DNA of 64,000 bases from Moorena producens 3L. Lineage in GTDB: Bacteria > Cyanobacteriota > Cyanobacteriia > Cyanobacteriales > Coleofasciculaceae. The position numbers were made by a program, and so were the translations under genes. The notes under the pieces are model-generated. The model was not told the DNA's origin and made no database searches. It was given only the letters and a program-made list of their open reading frames with translations. Below are positions 50,030-58,776 of the stretch, one piece after another (the stretch's first letter is position 1; every line of letters begins with the position of its first letter). Location of the stretch: contig NZ_GL890873.1 in the NCBI RefSeq assembly GCF_000211815.1, forward strand, positions 11,349 to 75,348, written 5' to 3'.

Positions 50030-51478
50030 ATGCCGAAATTCTGGTTTAGACTCTACAGTAGCGCTACCATAGTATCACTTCTACTTGCCGCTGGCTTTTG
50101 GAAGACTACGCCACTCTACCATGCAGGAAACACACTACTCCCCTCACTAGCAGTATCCCCTGGCAATCAAGTAGTCGATCAGGTTTCTCCCCCAGCCTGC
50201 TCTTCTATTGATCCGATTACCAAGGGTATGAAAAAAGAACGAAGAGCAACTGGTATGGCACAATTGGCTCGATCAACAGAAGATTGGAATTTTGTGATCA
50301 ATGAGTGGATTCAAGCCATTGAGGATTTGCAAGCTATCCCAGCAGACAGTCCTAAACGGATTTTTGCTCAAAAAAAAATTGCTGAATATATCAAGAACCT
50401 AGAGTTAGCTTACCTAGAAGCAGTAGCAACCACGTCATCCTTGCCCTTCTCTAGTTTTGATAACGAAATATTTGATCAGCAGCTGCGGCTTTATCTATCC
50501 TATATTGCTGCCGTTGGTAGGCCTGACATTCTCATTGTAGGTAGTTCCCGGGCATTGCAAGGGCTTGATCCTCAGCAACTCCAAAAATCCTTAGGGATAT
50601 TAGGCAAAGGAGAGCTAAAGGTTTTCAATTTTGGGGTCAATGGTGCCACAGCTCAATTTGTTGACTTCCAACTCCGTCAGCTCCTGACTCCAGAACAATT
50701 GCCACGGTTAGTGATCTGGGCTGATGGGGTGCGTGCCTTCAATAGTGGACGAGTAGACCGCACCTATCAATCCCTTGTCGCCTCTGAGGGATATAAACGT
50801 TTGTTGGCAGGCGATCGCCCCACACTTCCTAAAAGTCAAAAGGAATCAGCCAATACTTGCCAAGCTATTTCTGAGTCTACTATTTCCAGTGTTACTAGTA
50901 AAATTTATCAAAAATGGGCACCGGAAACTAGACTTTGGGCAACAGCGACCTTAACTTCAAATCCGCAACCTAGACCCTGCAACCTAGACCCTGCAACCTG
51001 CAACCTGCAACTGGTTTCAAAACAGTCAACTCCCGCCAACACTGGCTATAGTACTTTTGCCATCAATGCTAATGGTTTTCTCCCTATGAATGGCACCTTT
51101 AACCCAAAAATTTACTATCGGAGCCATCCACGAGTGTCAGGGAGATATGATGCCGATTATCAGCCCTTCAGTTTTGCCGGTAAGCAGACTACTGCTGTCA
51201 ATGCTATTAAAAGCTTTTTGAAGAAACAAAATATTCCCTTAGTGGTGGTTAACTTACCCCTTACCAAAGACTATTTAGATCCAGTGCGTCTGAGTCGTGA
51301 ACAGAAATTGCAACAGTGGATGCTCAAACAAACTGATCAAGGATTTATCTTTATCGATATGGGGAGGCAGTGGCTAAACCAAAATCAGTATTTTGCTGAT
51401 CCGAGTCATCTGAATCAATACGGCGCAGCAGCAGTGGCTAGCGAGTTGGCCGCTAATCCCCAGATTCCTTGGCCTTGA
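50030..51478 (+). CDS. Exported SGNH-like/DUF1574-type protein
   Basis: 482 residues with an N-terminal hydrophobic segment (about residues 8-24) acting as signal or anchor. The hydrolase-like core begins PDILIVGSSRALQGLDP, a GDSL-like nucleophile block, continues with FNFGVNGATAQFVDFQL (block II glycine/asparagine), and ends DPSHLNQYGAAAVASEL, the Asp-x-x-His block. This resembles the DUF1574/AlgX-like SGNH proteins linked to surface polysaccharide modification; the exact role is unknown. Residues ~312-328 are encoded by a heptamer/14-mer repeat (50963-51012; CCTGCAA), a repeat insertion inside the coding region that keeps the frame. Confidence 0.75.
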   Translation: MPKFWFRLYSSATIVSLLLAAGFWKTTPLYHAGNTLLPSLAVSPGNQVVDQVSPPACSSIDPITKGMKKERRATGMAQLARSTEDWNFVINEWIQAIEDLQAIPADSPKRIFAQKKIAEYIKNLELAYLEAVATTSSLPFSSFDNEIFDQQLRLYLSYIAAVGRPDILIVGSSRALQGLDPQQLQKSLGILGKGELKVFNFGVNGATAQFVDFQLRQLLTPEQLPRLVIWADGVRAFNSGRVDRTYQSLVASEGYKRLLAGDRPTLPKSQKESANTCQAISESTISSVTSKIYQKWAPETRLWATATLTSNPQPRPCNLDPATCNLQLVSKQSTPANTGYSTFAINANGFLPMNGTFNPKIYYRSHPRVSGRYDADYQPFSFAGKQTTAVNAIKSFLKKQNIPLVVVNLPLTKDYLDPVRLSREQKLQQWMLKQTDQGFIFIDMGRQWLNQNQYFADPSHLNQYGAAAVASELAANPQIPWP

Positions 51479-51944
51479 CCAAATTCATAACCCAATTAAT
51501 TAATTTTTTACCCTCAATCATAAATTATTTTAGGGAGTAATGGGCAGATGGATTAATACCAAATTAAAACAGTTTTATTACATTGATTAGATTAAATTTC
51601 GATAAAACTTAGATTAAATTTAGATTAAGTTGATTAGAGTAAAGGCTGTGGTGTGTATTTTAAATTTAAAATTTAAAATTTACAATGTAATTATTCAGGT
51701 TTTGGGGTGGCTTTAGAAGCTCTTTTGAGCATTTTGCCAGCGGCCTGACTCAAACTGTATTAAACAATCCAAATCTGCTGATTTTTGCTGCCAAATTTAC
51801 ACGTTACAGAGTTTGTCAACCCCTACACCTAAATAATTACATAGACAATTAACGATTAACAATTAACAATTAACAATTAACGATTTACCTGCATAGTCAG
51901 TGATTAAACTGGAGGAGATATTATTCCCCCAGTCTTACTTGCCT
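51479..51944. other. Spacer with AACAATT heptamers
   Basis: No gene. An array of AACAATT/AACGATT heptamers (51845-51885) and a triple TTTAAAATT (~51659-51682) are visible. No obvious terminator between the convergent genes. Confidence 0.6.
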
Positions 51945-53744
51945 TTAAAGGCTAGTCTCTTTACATGTTGTTGAAAGCTTTCCCTTCCAAGCGATACACC
52001 CTAAAGCAATAACCTGTAACAGACCCAATAGAGAACTTGGTTCTGGTACTTGTTCGATTGAGTAGACAGTAGTTGTGCCACTGACCTCATTGTTAAGAAC
52101 TAGCATCGGTGTGTCGTTAGGACTATCCTCTGCTGAGATGAAAAGCAATCCTTCAGGACCAAGATCCCCTGCTGTACCAGCCTCAGGATCTCCTAGGAAG
52201 TCGCGGTTGTTGATGTAATTGACAAAGAATGCATTTTCAGGATCGGTAACGTCATAGACTATGAAGCCACCAATCTGCTCAAAACCGATGAAGGCAAAGG
52301 TGCGACCGAATAACTCAACCACTCTGATGCCCTGGGGTTCCGGACCTCTATTGTCGCTGCGGGTATCAAAGTTGTTTTCCTCACCCTCAGCGTTGAAGAA
52401 ATCCGGAAATAGGTCAGCAGTTATTTGTTCAAAAGCATCGCCACTGTCAAAAACTAGCTCTAAGCCATCCTGTGTTACCTCCCAAATTGAGAAGGAGCGT
52501 CCTCCAAAGGCAAACAGTTGGTCAAAGTCACCGTCTCCATCAGGGTCACCATTGATCGTTGAAACTTGCAAACGTCCTAGAACATCATCTTCTTGTAGAG
52601 CGATCGCATCAGGGAAGGCAGTTGGGTCTAACACTAAGTCATTTATCCGTTCATCTTCCTCGAAAAACGTTTCTTCTTCACCGTCTAAGTCACCCTCAAT
52701 CCGGAGGAAATCGCCTTCGTTAGCACTAACTAAGTAAGTTATGCCGTCAACGGTATAGACATCAAGTTGGTCTGGCTGGAATAACCCAAACACTGGCCTG
52801 TTTTCGATATTGATAGCATCGTCTCTATCGCTAGTATCTAAACCATTATTAGGCTCACTGTGATCTTTGACACCGAGACCCACAACCTTGGAGAACTCAT
52901 TAGTTTCTAGATTGAGAACACCAATGGCATTGTTTTCCTGAAGTGCTACCCAGGCAGTTTTACTATCGTGTGAGACAGTGATGTTTTCCGGTTCGATATC
53001 CCGATCAGGGGTAATCGGAGACTCGAATAAATCCTCAATGCCGAATTCCTCCTGGGATGAAGCCTCAATTTTTTCGAATGCATCGACAAACAGCTGCACT
53101 CCCTGGTTTTCCAGATCCTGTTTTGAGAACGAACTAAAGTCTGCAGTCTTGACAGTAGGATGCTTCGGGTCAAGAAGGTCGATAATACTAACCGACCCCT
53201 TTGGATTAACGATCTGACCTAAAGTCTCTGAAAAGGCTGGCTCTCCTTCATTGGCAACTAGTAACTTTCTGCCATTTGGGGTAAAGGTTACCGCGTCAGG
53301 CAAGGCACCAACTGTGACCGATGTTTTGAAGTTACCGTTGGTGTCAAAGAAAGCCACTGTTCCTGGATCAGTTCCCACTTCATTGGCTACGGAAACCGCT
53401 AGTAAGCCATTGCTAGAGGCAATACTGGTTGGTGTTGCCCCAAACGATGCCAGGGGGATGGTGGTGGATAACGAGAGGTTGCCTCCGACAAAATCCAGGA
53501 CATCGACTTGATTGCTACTAGCATTGGTAACGAATAACCTTTGGCTGAGTGGATCGAAAGTCGATATCTCCGCCGCTCCATCATCGAAGATTCCCGTGGA
53601 AAAGGTAGAAATCGGTTTGATGTTTAGGGAGAAGGCGGCGGCAGGTGATGTTAGTATACCCAACAGCAATGTTGAGTATAAGGTTGATTGTATGATTTTA
53701 GGCATTTTTCTAGGAAAAATGGATGGACTCTGATGTTTTACCAT
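51945..53744 (-). CDS. Choice-of-anchor-I family protein with PEP-CTERM signal
   Basis: 599 residues. A signal peptide (to about residue 37, PAAAF) is followed by a large beta-propeller-type domain (~45-560). It shows LVANEGEPAF, NITVSHDSKTAWVALQENNAIGVLNLE and ANEGDFL blocks typical of the choice-of-anchor-I proteins, which are related to alkaline-phosphatase-linked and phytase-like exported proteins. The C-terminus carries a PEP-CTERM sorting signal: VPEPSS, a hydrophobic helix (LLGLLQVIALGCIAW), then basic GK. It would be anchored or released at the cell envelope by an exosortase system. Enzymatic activity not assignable. Confidence 0.88.
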   Translation of the reverse strand: MVKHQSPSIFPRKMPKIIQSTLYSTLLLGILTSPAAAFSLNIKPISTFSTGIFDDGAAEISTFDPLSQRLFVTNASSNQVDVLDFVGGNLSLSTTIPLASFGATPTSIASSNGLLAVSVANEVGTDPGTVAFFDTNGNFKTSVTVGALPDAVTFTPNGRKLLVANEGEPAFSETLGQIVNPKGSVSIIDLLDPKHPTVKTADFSSFSKQDLENQGVQLFVDAFEKIEASSQEEFGIEDLFESPITPDRDIEPENITVSHDSKTAWVALQENNAIGVLNLETNEFSKVVGLGVKDHSEPNNGLDTSDRDDAINIENRPVFGLFQPDQLDVYTVDGITYLVSANEGDFLRIEGDLDGEEETFFEEDERINDLVLDPTAFPDAIALQEDDVLGRLQVSTINGDPDGDGDFDQLFAFGGRSFSIWEVTQDGLELVFDSGDAFEQITADLFPDFFNAEGEENNFDTRSDNRGPEPQGIRVVELFGRTFAFIGFEQIGGFIVYDVTDPENAFFVNYINNRDFLGDPEAGTAGDLGPEGLLFISAEDSPNDTPMLVLNNEVSGTTTVYSIEQVPEPSSLLGLLQVIALGCIAWKGKLSTTCKETSL

Positions 53745-54684
53745 GGTGTTCCTGGCTGTGTCTAGGTATAGGTAATACTTAGCTAATACTGTAAATGAAA
53801 TGCCTCTGATCCAATTTATGATGCAATTTATATGAGCAATTTTTTATATCAGTGATCAATTTCGTGTAGTTCTAGTAATATTCACTGAGACTTCACCAAA
53901 TCTTTACTGAAACTTCACAAATTCTTTACTCAATCTTTAAATAAGGAATCACCACAGCCTGATGGGATAACTTTAATTTAAAAGCTAATCCAACTTTGTT
54001 TCACGCCACTTTGGCGGTAATTTACAGAATATGATTAAGAAATATTAGCATAGTTTTGGATATCTGATTAAGTTTTTATCTAAAAACTTAATTATAACTC
54101 TGAATATTAATCATAATTACTATTTGTTTTGTTATAGTTTTTTATATATAAAACTAGCTATTGTTATTTGTTTTTAACAAATATATTAAATATTATTTAT
54201 GTATAGCAGAGTGTAAAATGCCGTATCAATATTATTTAGGGTAGTTAACCTTTTTACGCCAAATTTAGAGCGTCGAGCTAGTTATACGACCAAGTATAAT
54301 TTTCAATTATAACTTAATCCTGGAACGAAAAATAATTAAATTAATATAAAATTGTTTAACATTAATTTAATTATGTCGTTATTATTTGATATTTAGCTTA
54401 CTATTGTTAATGGGAATATATTCCATATATTTAAAAAAAACACTAAATATACAAAAAAATACAATTATAAACTATAAAAAACTACAATAATGCAATTCGA
54501 TATAGTCTAGTATAAGGTGTACATTAAGATCCCATAACTATTAAGTTGTCAAAACAATTGCTAGTAAGTAGATAATGTGATATGACCAGATAAAGTGATA
54601 CCATATAAAATAGCTCCTAGGTTCTACCACACTAATGCATCTACTCCGATGCTCAAGAGTCATTGTCTAACCGGGAGGTAATCT
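53745..54684. other. Very AT-rich 0.9-kb spacer
   Basis: Divergent region of strikingly low GC, especially 54050-54520, rich in TTAATTATA-type stretches, with no frame of note. It may hold promoters on both sides; I see no defined structure except a GGGAGGT ribosome site at its right end. Confidence 0.5.
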
Positions 54685-54852
54685 ATGACTTCTCAAGAAA
54701 CCGGAGCTTCGAGCTATGCAAGGTCTGCTTTAGCACAGGGTGTCTATGGGGAGGTGAAACTGGTGAAACTAAGGTACTTTCAAAGAGATGATTGTTCGGA
54801 GGCAATACCTACTAGGACAAGGAAAAGGGCTAAGGAAAAGGCCTTGGGGTAA
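54685..54852 (+). CDS. Small open frame with strong RBS
   Basis: A 55-codon frame, MTSQETGASSYARSALAQG at the start and a very basic end (PTRTRKRAKEKALG). GGGAGGT lies five bases before the ATG, one of the better ribosome sites in the window. The first ~25 residues look like a real, folded or leader-like beginning; the basic tail might be translation of a frameshifted or replaced 3' part. It precedes the PhnD-like gene by 350 bases. I recognise no family and cannot say whether it is complete. Confidence 0.3.
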   Translation: MTSQETGASSYARSALAQGVYGEVKLVKLRYFQRDDCSEAIPTRTRKRAKEKALG

Positions 54853-55201
54853 GAGGAATACCTTTTCCCTTTGTCCATCAGGCGAGTGTGTCATTCCCTC
54901 TAAGCATGCAACTCGCTCTAGCCCAACTGCACTAGGGTGTTCTGGCATTAAGTTTTCCTGTATTGATCTTCACCTAACCCAAGCAATTACTAAGGCATCT
55001 ACAGTTCAAGGGGATAACCGAATCAGTGAATTTACCTATGGGCTTTTGTGTTGAGGTAGAGTGTCCTGCAGTAAATCGCTATTCTTAGGTAGATTCACTG
55101 AAAACTTTGCTAAGTTGGCTAAGGTAGCCATCCTGACATGGCTAACCCTAGTATCTACCTGTGAAGACATCGGTTCTAACTGTAATTGAGAGTAGGACAC
55201 T
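54853..55201. other. Leader region of the PhnD-like/kinase operon
   Basis: No supported gene. The promoter of the binding-protein/kinase operon should lie here; I see no clear operator. Confidence 0.4.
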
Positions 55202-56140
55202 ATGTTAACCAAGCTGTTAGGAAAAGTTATGCTCGTTGGTCTGCTCACTTCATTAGTGAGCTGTACTCAACCAGCAGATCAATCAAAGCCTAACTTAGAG
55301 CCATCAACAATTTCTGAAGACACGAAGGTGATTGTCTTAGGTGATATTTCAAAAAATCCAGCTAAAAAGATCCGCCGCTTCCAGCCCCTGGCAAATTACC
55401 TGGCTGACAAGTTGAGTCAGTTCGATATTAAAACTGGCGAAGTAAAAATTGCCTCGGATTTTCCTACCATGATCAACTGGCTCAAAGAAGGGGAGGTACA
55501 CCTATACTTCGATAGCCTCTACCCAGCCATGAGGATTAATGAAGAGTCTGGTGCTCAAGCAATTTTGCGCCGCTGGAAACGGGGTGATGCTGAGTACCAC
55601 ACGATTATCTTTACTATGAAAGACCGAGGGATTAAATCCCTAGCTGACCTCAAGGGTAAGAAGATCGCGTTTGATGATAGACAATCGACCTCTGGCTATA
55701 TGTTACCTATGGCTTATCTGATTGAAGCAGGTTTGAAGCCTAATGAAAAGGGATCAAGCAGTGATGTAGTGGCAGCTAATGAGGTGGGGTATATCTTCAG
55801 TGATGATGATGAAAATACTATCCAATGGGTGATTAGCTCAAAGGCAGACGCTGGTGCAGTGGATAACCAGACTTTCGAGCAAGTCCCCGAGGATGTCCGC
55901 CAAGCCATGAGTATCTTGGCTGAAACAGAAAAAGTACCTCGGCAAGTCGTGATGGTTCCAGGCAATATGGATCCTGAGTTACTGGCTCAGCTCAAGAGTA
56001 TCCTGAGTACCATGCATAACGACCCCAAGGGCAAAGAAGTGCTGACTAAGTTCCAGAAGACTGCTAAGTTTGATGAGTTCCCAACTCTACAGGGGTTGGA
56101 AAGGATGCAACAGTTATACAACATTGTTGAGAATCGGTAA
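55202..56140 (+). CDS. PhnD-like phosphate/phosphonate-type binding lipoprotein
   Basis: 312-residue periplasmic binding protein of the phosphate/phosphite/phosphonate (PhnD) class. A lipoprotein signal with lipobox LVSC is followed by VIVLGDISKNPAKKIRRFQPLANYLADKL, the usual opening. DRQSTSGYMLP is the ligand-site loop (Ser-Thr-Ser-Gly type). No permease or ATPase follows: the next gene, 5 bases on, is a histidine kinase. The binding protein therefore probably presents a ligand to the kinase, as in other PhnD-kinase pairs; the ligand is unknown. Confidence 0.88.
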   Translation: MLTKLLGKVMLVGLLTSLVSCTQPADQSKPNLEPSTISEDTKVIVLGDISKNPAKKIRRFQPLANYLADKLSQFDIKTGEVKIASDFPTMINWLKEGEVHLYFDSLYPAMRINEESGAQAILRRWKRGDAEYHTIIFTMKDRGIKSLADLKGKKIAFDDRQSTSGYMLPMAYLIEAGLKPNEKGSSSDVVAANEVGYIFSDDDENTIQWVISSKADAGAVDNQTFEQVPEDVRQAMSILAETEKVPRQVVMVPGNMDPELLAQLKSILSTMHNDPKGKEVLTKFQKTAKFDEFPTLQGLERMQQLYNIVENR

Positions 56141-56145
56141 ATTGC

Positions 56146-58164
56146 ATGGGCAGATTTAGCTGGAGACAATGGCCATTAGCCACTAAACTGACAATGACCA
56201 TGACTAGCTTGGTGATTGTGGCAGTGGCTAGTGTCACCATGCTATCTCTGCACCGTGAGCAACAAACCTTTCGTAAAGAACTCAAGCAACAGGCTAATCT
56301 ATTGCTTAATACTCTGATCCTAGTGACTGCTGATGCGCTCTACCTTGCAGATCCTGATTCTTTGGAGCAGGTCATGGAGCAGCTGGGGGATCAGGGGTTA
56401 GTGGAGGAGGGTTTTATCTACCAAAAAGATGGACGGATCGTAGCCAAAGCCGATTCGGTAGATGGTCAGGTGTATAGTATCGAGAGTGACCCTGTTGGCG
56501 AGAAGCTGCTAAGGCTAAAACGTGATAAGATATATGTTGATTGGGATGCTGACCAACTTACTGTTGGGAAAGCAGTGATTCTCGGGAATCAGACAGTGGG
56601 AGCGATTAGTGTCGGACTGTCTACAGCTCCCCTGAACAATAAAATTGCTGCGGTACGCAATCAAGGTCTAGTGGTGGCAATAACTGCAGCCGCTGCCGGT
56701 ACCCTGTTGGCACTGCTGCTGAGTCGGTCAATCACTGAACCATTGCAACAGATGACTGCTGCAACCCAGCGTCTGGCGGCTGGGGACTTGAACCAGAAGA
56801 TTACTGTTCACACCAAGGATGAGCTAGCGGTGTTGGCAGATTCCTTTAACCGGATGACTTCCCGGCTGCGAAAACTCATTGAAAGTTTGGAACAGCAAAC
56901 CGCAGATCTGCGCCAAAGTGAAGGTAAAAATCGAGCCTTGCTCAATGCTATTCCAGATTTAATGTTGCACTTTAGTCACGATGGTACATTTCTAGATTAT
57001 AAAGTGGCAAGGAATCAGAACTCTTTTGGGTCTTTTGATCAAGTCTTGGGTAAAACGGTGTATGATGCATTACCACTAGAGATAGCTCAACTTTATATCC
57101 GCAATGTTCAGCAAGCTTTGGAAACTGGGGAGACCCAAATCTTTGAACATGAGAGGTTTATTAATGGCCAACGCCGCCATTTTGAAGCACGGATTGTGGT
57201 CAGTGGAGATAAAGAAGTGCTGACCATTGTCCGGGATATTACGGAGAACAAGTTGGCTCAGATTGAGTTGCAACAGGCAAAAGAAGCGGCTGAAGAAGCT
57301 AACCATGCCAAGAGTGCCTTTATGGCTAGTATGAGCCATGAGCTACGGACACCCCTTAACGGTATTCTTGGCTTAAGTCAGTTGCTCTGGGAAGATGCCG
57401 AGGAGTTAGGCTATGACGAGTTCGTCTCTGACTTAAAGGAGATTTGGAACTCTGGTACGCACCTGCTCACACTGATCAGTGATGTTCTAGACATTTCAAA
57501 GATTGAAGCGGGCAAGATGAACCTGTACTTAGAAAGCTTTGATGTTACTACCCTGATAGTGGAATTGGAAAGCCTTGCTAAGCCACTGATGCAGAAAAAG
57601 AACAATAGTCTAAAGATCAGCAGTGCTGACTCTCTCGGCACAATGGTGGCTGACCGGACTAAGCTCAAGCAGGTTCTGTTAAACTTGCTAAGTAATGCTG
57701 CTAAATTCACTGAAACAGGCACGATTACTTTTAGCATTAAGCGTGAAGGAAGTAACCATAGCAATGGCAAGAACGAACTGATCTTGGAGTTATCCCAACC
57801 TTATTCGAGATCCTCAAGTGCTTCCTACACCACAATCGATATTCCTACCTCCTCCAATACCTTAGCGAATCTCGAATCTGATCATTGGTTGATATTCTCG
57901 GTAGCTGATACTGGCATTGGTATGACTCCAGAACAACTTAACAAAGTATTTCAACCATTTACCCAGGCAGATAATTCAACCACCAAAAAGTATGGTGGAA
58001 CGGGTTTAGGTCTTTCCATCAGCCAACGCTTCTGCCAGATGATGGGTTGTCAAATTACGGTGGAAAGCCAGATTGGTGTTGGCTCTACTTTTAGCATCCG
58101 TTGCCCTGCTATAGTAAATGACCCCAAAACAGAAACACCTAAGGGCATTATGGGTAATGGGTAA
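56146..58164 (+). CDS. Membrane sensor histidine kinase (HAMP-PAS-HisKA-HATPase)
   Basis: 672 residues. TM1 (about residues 12-30), a periplasmic sensor region (~31-165), TM2 (~170-190), a HAMP domain (SRSITEPLQQMTAATQRLAAGD, ~190-245) and a coiled coil come first. A PAS domain (~265-380) and the HisKA domain with phospho-acceptor His398 in MSHELRTPLNG follow. The HATPase (~505-660) has N box NLLSNAAKFT, G1 VADTGIGM, F box FQPF and G2 GGTGLGLSI. No receiver is attached and no response regulator is adjacent. The start is 5 bases after the PhnD-like stop, so the two are coupled; the periplasmic domain probably docks the binding protein. Confidence 0.93.
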   Translation: MGRFSWRQWPLATKLTMTMTSLVIVAVASVTMLSLHREQQTFRKELKQQANLLLNTLILVTADALYLADPDSLEQVMEQLGDQGLVEEGFIYQKDGRIVAKADSVDGQVYSIESDPVGEKLLRLKRDKIYVDWDADQLTVGKAVILGNQTVGAISVGLSTAPLNNKIAAVRNQGLVVAITAAAAGTLLALLLSRSITEPLQQMTAATQRLAAGDLNQKITVHTKDELAVLADSFNRMTSRLRKLIESLEQQTADLRQSEGKNRALLNAIPDLMLHFSHDGTFLDYKVARNQNSFGSFDQVLGKTVYDALPLEIAQLYIRNVQQALETGETQIFEHERFINGQRRHFEARIVVSGDKEVLTIVRDITENKLAQIELQQAKEAAEEANHAKSAFMASMSHELRTPLNGILGLSQLLWEDAEELGYDEFVSDLKEIWNSGTHLLTLISDVLDISKIEAGKMNLYLESFDVTTLIVELESLAKPLMQKKNNSLKISSADSLGTMVADRTKLKQVLLNLLSNAAKFTETGTITFSIKREGSNHSNGKNELILELSQPYSRSSSASYTTIDIPTSSNTLANLESDHWLIFSVADTGIGMTPEQLNKVFQPFTQADNSTTKKYGGTGLGLSISQRFCQMMGCQITVESQIGVGSTFSIRCPAIVNDPKTETPKGIMGNG

Positions 58165-58240
58165 TGGGTTAAGTGAAGGCAAAAGGTATAGCACTACGCA
58201 TTCAGATGTTTGACATTGTCTTGATGCAAAGCGCGAGTGG

Positions 58241-58345
58241 TTTGAAGTTACCGTAAGAGAGTGGAGCCTTATTAAAAAATATTTAACCCTTTTCTGCATA
58301 ACCTGCCGACATTAAAGGCGACCCTCTCTAAGGTTTCGTCTCCGG
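58241..58345. repeat. Hairpin element, 'forward' core (copy A)
   Basis: 105 bp from TTTGAAGTTACCGTAAGA to TCTAAGGTTTCGTCTCCGG. Arms pair as AGAGAG...GCCTTA against TAAAGGC...CTCTCT, with a mismatched centre. Core: TTTAACCCTTTTCTGCATAA. Confidence 0.8.
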
Positions 58346-58370
58346 GGAAACCACGGCAAAGCGCGAGTGG

Positions 58371-58475
58371 TTTGAAGTTACCGTAAGACAGGCTCGCCTT
58401 AATCAATAAGTTTTAACCCTTTTTTGCATAACCTACCAACCATAAAGGCGAGCCTGTCTAAGGTTTCGTCTCCGG
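58371..58475. repeat. Hairpin element, 'forward' core (copy B)
   Basis: 105 bp, same outer ends as copy A. The arms are a perfect 15 bp (58386-58400 and 58445-58459, AGACAGGCTCGCCTT) but of different sequence from copies A and C. The core matches copy A. It starts exactly 130 bp after copy A. Confidence 0.85.
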
Positions 58476-58557
58476 GGGAACCCCCAAGACCGCGCTGCCT
58501 CCCCAAGACCGCGCTGCATCGCTCCTAAACTCCGAAACTTAGTCATAGCTTACTTTT

Positions 58558-58629
58558 AGGTGCGACCCGTGGCGAATTTAATTCGCCGAACGCGCCCCGC
58601 GTCTCCTACGGAGAACGGAAAGCGCACCT
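58558..58629. repeat. AGGTGCGACC...GCGCACCT element
   Basis: 72-bp copy with inner GGCGAATTTAATTCGCC hairpin. Closest relative is the 47459-47528 copy. Confidence 0.7.
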
Positions 58630-58776
58630 TTGACTTCTGACTTCGAACCTTTCTGACTTGCGCGTAGCGCTATAAAAGGTAAAGTTTTCACATTTGAGCT
58701 TTCACATTTGAGCTTTCACATTTCACATGACAGCTTTCTTCTTTAATTCTTCACATTTGATCCTTCATGATTTGGC

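Larger units (their letters stand above)
58218..58522. mobile_element. Composite: GATGC element with two nested hairpin elements
   Basis: The uninterrupted sequence elsewhere reads GCGCGAGTGGGGGAAACC (e.g. 19982). Here each GCGCGAGTGG is followed by a 105-bp hairpin element and then GGAAACC or GGAACCC. The left end GTCTTGATGC and right end GCTGCATCGC of the host element are at 58218 and 58522. Confidence 0.7.
58165..58776. other. Repeat-dense spacer after the kinase
   Basis: Entirely repeats: the GATGC element with two hairpin elements inserted (58218-58522), an AGGTGCGACC element (58558-58629), and short TTTCACATTTGAGC repeats (58687-58725). No gene. Confidence 0.7.

Noticed and set aside
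52261..52737. Rightward 158-residue serine/lysine-rich frame
   Set aside because: Antisense shadow of the choice-of-anchor-I gene; composition bias comes from the acidic codons of the real gene.
57411..57770. Leftward frame of 119 residues within the kinase gene
   Set aside because: Antisense shadow of HisKA/HATPase coding sequence.
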